Shown in pieces: positions 61,088 to 64,000 of a DNA stretch of 64,000 bases. Positions within the stretch are counted from its first letter, which is position 1. Each line of letters starts with the position of its first letter. The notes beneath the pieces were generated by a model. It made no database searches and was not told the DNA's origin. It saw nothing but the letters and a program-made list of their open reading frames with translations. This DNA is from Streptomyces albireticuli (lineage in GTDB: Bacteria > Actinomycetota > Actinomycetes > Streptomycetales > Streptomycetaceae), in NCBI RefSeq assembly GCF_002192455.1, contig NZ_CP021744.1:868001-932000 (forward strand), written 5' to 3'. A program made the position numbers and the translations under genes.

Positions 61088-62334
61088 CGGGCCGCCTCCG
61101 CCGGCAGGCGTTCGGGCAGGGCCCGCGTCCGGTGCAGCCTGGCGACGGCCGCGGCCGACATCAGGCCCAGGGCGAGGCAGCAGGCCCACGGCAGCCAGGC
61201 CGCCCGGTCGCCGCCCGCGTCCATGGCCCAGCCGACGACCGTGTTCCCGACGGCCGCGGCGATGCCGGAGACGACGTAGAAGACGCCGAAGTAGGTGCCG
61301 GTGAGCTCGGGCCTGCCGAATTCGGGGACGAGCTCCATCACGAACGGCTGCGCCACCATCACGCCCAGGTAGAGCAGGAGGGCCCCGGCGAGCACCGGCA
61401 GCAGGCCGAGGGCGGCCCGGACCGGGCCGTCGGGCGCGGAGGCCCCGGCGACGGCCATGGGCGGGACGAACGCGAGGGCCATCAGGGCGAGTCCGGCACT
61501 GATCCACACCGCGCGGGTGCGCCGGTTCTTGAGGGCGGTGGTGATGCGCAGTTGGAGGGTCAGGTTGGCGAGGGTGCCGACGAGGAAGACGAGTCCCGCC
61601 GCGCCGTCCCAGCCGGTGGCCCGGCGGGCGCCGTCGGGGAGCAGGAGGTAGAGCTGGTTCTCCATGGTGAACATGCCGACCATGGCGAGGGCGAAGGCGA
61701 GGAAGGCGCGGTGGGAGACGACCTCCCGCCAGTCGGCGAGCACGGTGCCGCCGCTCGGGGTGGCCTCGCCTGCCGGCAGGACGAGGGCCTGGGCGACCGT
61801 GAGGACGGCGAAGACGCCGGCGGCGGTGAGCGCGGAGAGCCGGAAGTCGACGAACAGCAGGGCGCTGCCGAGGAGCGGGCCGACCAGGGCGCCGGTCGTC
61901 GCGAAGACGTTGAACAGGGCGAACGCCTCGGCCTTGCGGTCGCCCGCCTCCCGGGCCAGGTAGGCGCGTACGGCCGGGTTGAACAGGGCTCCCGCGAGGC
62001 CGCTGAGGACGGACGCGGCGAGCAGGACGGGCAGGCCGTCGCCGAGGGCGAAGAGGGCGAAGCCGACCGTGCGCAGCGCGCAGCCGGCGATGATCACGCC
62101 GCGGGCGCCGAGCCGGTCCGCGGCCGAGCCGCCGAGGATGAACAGGCCCTGCTGGCTGAGGTTGCGGACGCCGAGGACGATGCCGACGACGGCGGCGGAC
62201 ATGCCGAGGTCCTGGCCGAGGTGGGTGGCGAGGTAGGGGATGAGCAGGTAGAAGCCGGTGTTGACGCCGAGCTGGTTGACGAGCAGGAGGCGGATCGCGG
62301 GCGGGAAGCCGCGTATCTCACGCCATGTCTTCAT
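61084..62334 (-). CDS. MFS transporter
   Basis: 416 residues with twelve predicted helices. LLLVNQLGVNTGFYLLIPYLATHLGQDLG at the start, then GGSAADRLGARGVIIAGCALR (the loop 2-3 motif) and RAYLAREAGDRKAEAFALFN between helices 4 and 6. It resembles drug/metabolite exporters (YbfB/MdtH-like). ATG 62334 overlaps the epimerase stop and the stop overlaps the methyltransferase ATG, so the three are coupled. Export of the epimerase/methyltransferase product is the natural guess. Confidence 0.88.
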   Translation of the reverse strand: MKTWREIRGFPPAIRLLLVNQLGVNTGFYLLIPYLATHLGQDLGMSAAVVGIVLGVRNLSQQGLFILGGSAADRLGARGVIIAGCALRTVGFALFALGDGLPVLLAASVLSGLAGALFNPAVRAYLAREAGDRKAEAFALFNVFATTGALVGPLLGSALLFVDFRLSALTAAGVFAVLTVAQALVLPAGEATPSGGTVLADWREVVSHRAFLAFALAMVGMFTMENQLYLLLPDGARRATGWDGAAGLVFLVGTLANLTLQLRITTALKNRRTRAVWISAGLALMALAFVPPMAVAGASAPDGPVRAALGLLPVLAGALLLYLGVMVAQPFVMELVPEFGRPELTGTYFGVFYVVSGIAAAVGNTVVGWAMDAGGDRAAWLPWACCLALGLMSAAAVARLHRTRALPERLPAEAAR

Positions 62335-63442
62335 GGTGCGGACTCTTCTCGGGCGGGGGACTTGTCCGGGGCGTGGGCCGCCCGCGTGGGCGTCGGAGCG
62401 GGCTCGGGTCTCGGGCGTACGCCCAGGCCGGCGCGGTCGCTCGCGCGTACGGTGCCGTCGGTGCCGCCGATGCCCTCCCAGGGGTCGTGGGCGAGGAGGA
62501 GGTGGCCGTCGAGGTCGACCCAGCGGGCCCGGTCGGCGAGGTGCACGGCCGGGGCGAGCCCCAGCGAACTGGCCGTCAGGCAGCCGAGCATGAGGGCGGT
62601 GCCGCTGCCCCGGAGCGACTCGGCGATGCGCAGGGCGGCGTGGACGCCGCCGCACTTGGCGAGCTTGACGTTGATCCCGTGCACGCGTCCGGCCAGGCGG
62701 CGGACGTCCTCGGGGCCGACGGCGTCCTCGTCGGCGATGACGGGCAGCGGGGAGCCCTCGGCGAGCCGGGCCAGGGCCTCGGGGTCGCCGGGGACGGTGG
62801 GCTGTTCGACGGCCTCGACGCCGAGTTCGGCGAAGCGCGGCAGGAGTGCGCGCGCCTGACCGGCGCTCCAGGCGCCGTTGGGGTCGAGGAGCAGCGCGGC
62901 GTGCGGGGCGGCCTCGCGGACCGCCCGGACGCGGGCGAGGTCGTCCTCGGGTCGGGGGACCCGCCCTTGACCTTGAGGACGGTGAACCCGCTGTCGGCGA
63001 GAGCGCGGGCGCGGAGGGCCGCCTGGACGGGGGACATGATGCCGAGGGTGCGGGCCGTCGGCGCGGCGGGCGGGGCGGTGGTGCCGAGGAGCGCGTGCAC
63101 GGGTGTGCCGGCCCGCTTGCCGACGAGGTCGAGGAGGGCCGCGTCGACGGCGGCGGCGACGCCCGGGGGCGTGCTCGCGGGCAGGAGCCTGCGTTCCCGC
63201 TGGGCGTCGAGGGCGCTCTCGGGCGTGGCGAACCGGCCGAGGACCCGGGCGGCGACGCCGAGCAGCCGCCGTATCGTGGCGGTGTCGAGCCCGTAGTACA
63301 CGCTGGCGACGACCTCGCCGTGACCGCTCAGGCCGCCGTGCTCGACGGACAGCCGGACGGCGTCCCGGGCGTCCATGACGGCCCGTGAGATCCGGAAGGG
63401 TTCGGCGAGCCGCAGCCGGGTGGTGTGCAGGGTGGTCTTCAC
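62331..63442 (-). pseudogene. Dipeptide epimerase-like enolase-superfamily gene with a frameshift
   Basis: GTG 63442 opens a frame with LRLAEPFRISRAVMDARDAVRLSVEHGG, and the general-base motif TVLKVKGG, which then loses sense at about 62950. The next frame continues DDLARVRAVREAAPHAALLLDPNGAWS (metal Asp), AVEQPTVPGD, PVIADEDAVG and the second-side lysine in NVKLAKCGG to the stop at 62331, with a Pro/Arg-rich tail. One missing base in GGG 62949-62951 or GGGGG 62954-62958 would restore about 370 residues. Family: muconate-lactonising subgroup, L-Ala-D/L-Glu epimerase type. Confidence 0.82.
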
Positions 63443-64000
63443 GCGGCACCTCCGGCGGCGGGCGCCGCCCCGTCCGGGCGGGTCCGTGCGTCCGGGACGG
63501 GCTGTACATCCGGGAGGGGTCGCGCCTCCAGGACGGTCCGCGCGTCCGGGACGGTCGGCGCATACGGGTCAGGCCGTAGATCCGGGCCGGGCCGCGTCTC
63601 CCCGACGGGCCACGCATCCGGGCCGGGCCGCGTTTCCAGGCCAGGCCGAGCTTCCGGGCCGGTCCGTGTGTCCGGGCCGGGCAACGCACCCGGGACGGTC
63701 CGCACGTCCGGGACGATCCGCGTCTCCAGTACGGATCGCGTCTCCGGACCGGGCTCTGTCTTCAGGGCGGTCCGTACATCCGGGACCGGCCGTGTCTCCG
63801 GAACGATCCGCGTCTCCAGTACGGGTCGCGTCTCCGGACCGGGCTCTGTCTTCGGGACGGTCCGTACATCCAGGCCGGGCCGTGTCTCCGGAACGATCCG
63901 CGTCTCCCGGACGCTCCGTACATCCGGGCCCGGCCGCGCCTCCGGGACAGCGCAAGCGCCGACCGGAGAGCCGGTCGCGGCGCACCCGGCCGCGACCGGG
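63439..64000 (-). CDS. C-terminal end of a protein with a hexapeptide-repeat tail (cut by window edge)
   Basis: The minus-strand frame ending at 63439 is open to the window edge (187 codons) and its TGA overlaps the epimerase GTG, like every other junction of this operon, which is why I favour this frame over the two others that are also open in part. The first visible residues (AAGCAATGSPVGACAVPE) look like a folded domain; the next ~150 are six-residue repeats of the form [DE]-[TAV]-R-[PTI]-[VG]-[PL], such as ETRPVLETRIVPETRPVP. No family can be named from this fragment. Confidence 0.5.
   Translation of the reverse strand, partial: PVAAGCAATGSPVGACAVPEARPGPDVRSVRETRIVPETRPGLDVRTVPKTEPGPETRPVLETRIVPETRPVPDVRTALKTEPGPETRSVLETRIVPDVRTVPGALPGPDTRTGPEARPGLETRPGPDAWPVGETRPGPDLRPDPYAPTVPDARTVLEARPLPDVQPVPDARTRPDGAAPAAGGAA
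63595..63955 (-). repeat. 18-bp minisatellite with a 90-bp higher-order period
   Basis: Units such as CGTCTCCGGACCGGGCTC follow one another every 18 bp. Five-unit blocks repeat: CGTCTCCAGTACGG occurs at 63721 and 63811, and the four units after it match as well, a 90-bp period. Repeat quality falls off below about 63600 and above 63950. Confidence 0.85.

Noticed and set aside
63439..64000. Left-handed beta-helix acyltransferase (bacterial hexapeptide repeat)
   Set aside because: The six-residue period is there, but the repeats are Pro/Arg/Glu-rich and do not fit the [LIV]-G-x4 pattern.

Overview
The window is about 73% or more G+C by eye, has GTG, TTG and ATG starts, many ATGA/GTGA gene overlaps and long spurious open frames on both strands. 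Gene content (ergothioneine cluster, PaaX, KstR2, GH92, LuxR-PAS, DUF4865, DUF1697) and the intergenic repeats point to a Streptomyces or close relative. Both edges cut genes: a GH38 alpha-mannosidase at the left and a repeat-rich protein at the right. No rRNA, tRNA, CRISPR array, insertion sequence or phage gene was found.

Region by region. 1-7290: GH38 mannosidase end, secreted esterase, DUF1697 protein, and an unusual secreted hydrolase fused through one membrane helix to an ABC ATPase, with its permease. 7349-23161: a steroid C/D-ring (HIP) catabolic locus resembling the mycobacterial KstR2 regulon: ipdC-ipdB-ipdA-echA20, two SDRs, an AlkD-like gene, an MDR dehydrogenase and an SDR, then fadA6-kstR2-ipdF facing an enoyl-CoA hydratase and two acyl-CoA dehydrogenases. 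Three related operators (10802, 18241, 21420) sit at the divergent promoters and before a frameshifted FUSC membrane protein gene, which looks like an extra member of the regulon. 23268-30025: MarR regulator, polysaccharide deacetylase, a response regulator/histidine kinase/lipoprotein operon, GH18 hydrolase, cupin and DUF4865 genes. 30036-36347: PaaX regulator divergent from an AidB-like dehydrogenase and a hydratase, Pro-rich secreted protein, DUF4239 protein, and a cytochrome P450 of CYP125/124/142 type.

36517-42521: ergothioneine genes egtABCD (no egtE), universal stress protein, small hypothetical, SRPBCC protein, dodecin. 42805-51512: UvrA-like ABC protein, FAD monooxygenase, Fpg/Nei glycosylase, amino-acid permease, GH92 mannosidase. 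51813-54008: FhuF-like Fe-S protein overlapping tail-to-tail a PAS-LuxR regulator, then a membrane-anchored hypothetical.

54092-64000: one co-directional minus-strand locus: a repeat-tailed protein, an enolase-superfamily dipeptide epimerase (frameshifted), an MFS transporter and a methyltransferase, then across a 390-bp repeat element a family-5 binding protein, two permeases and a double ATPase whose two halves are joined by a 228-bp tandem-repeat linker. Nearly every junction is a 4-base start/stop overlap. The substrate is unknown; this is the best candidate in the window for an undescribed system.

A recurrent regulatory feature is a TANNNT box exactly 6 bases before the start codon (leaderless-type promoters), seen in front of at least six genes, several with a palindrome laid over the box.
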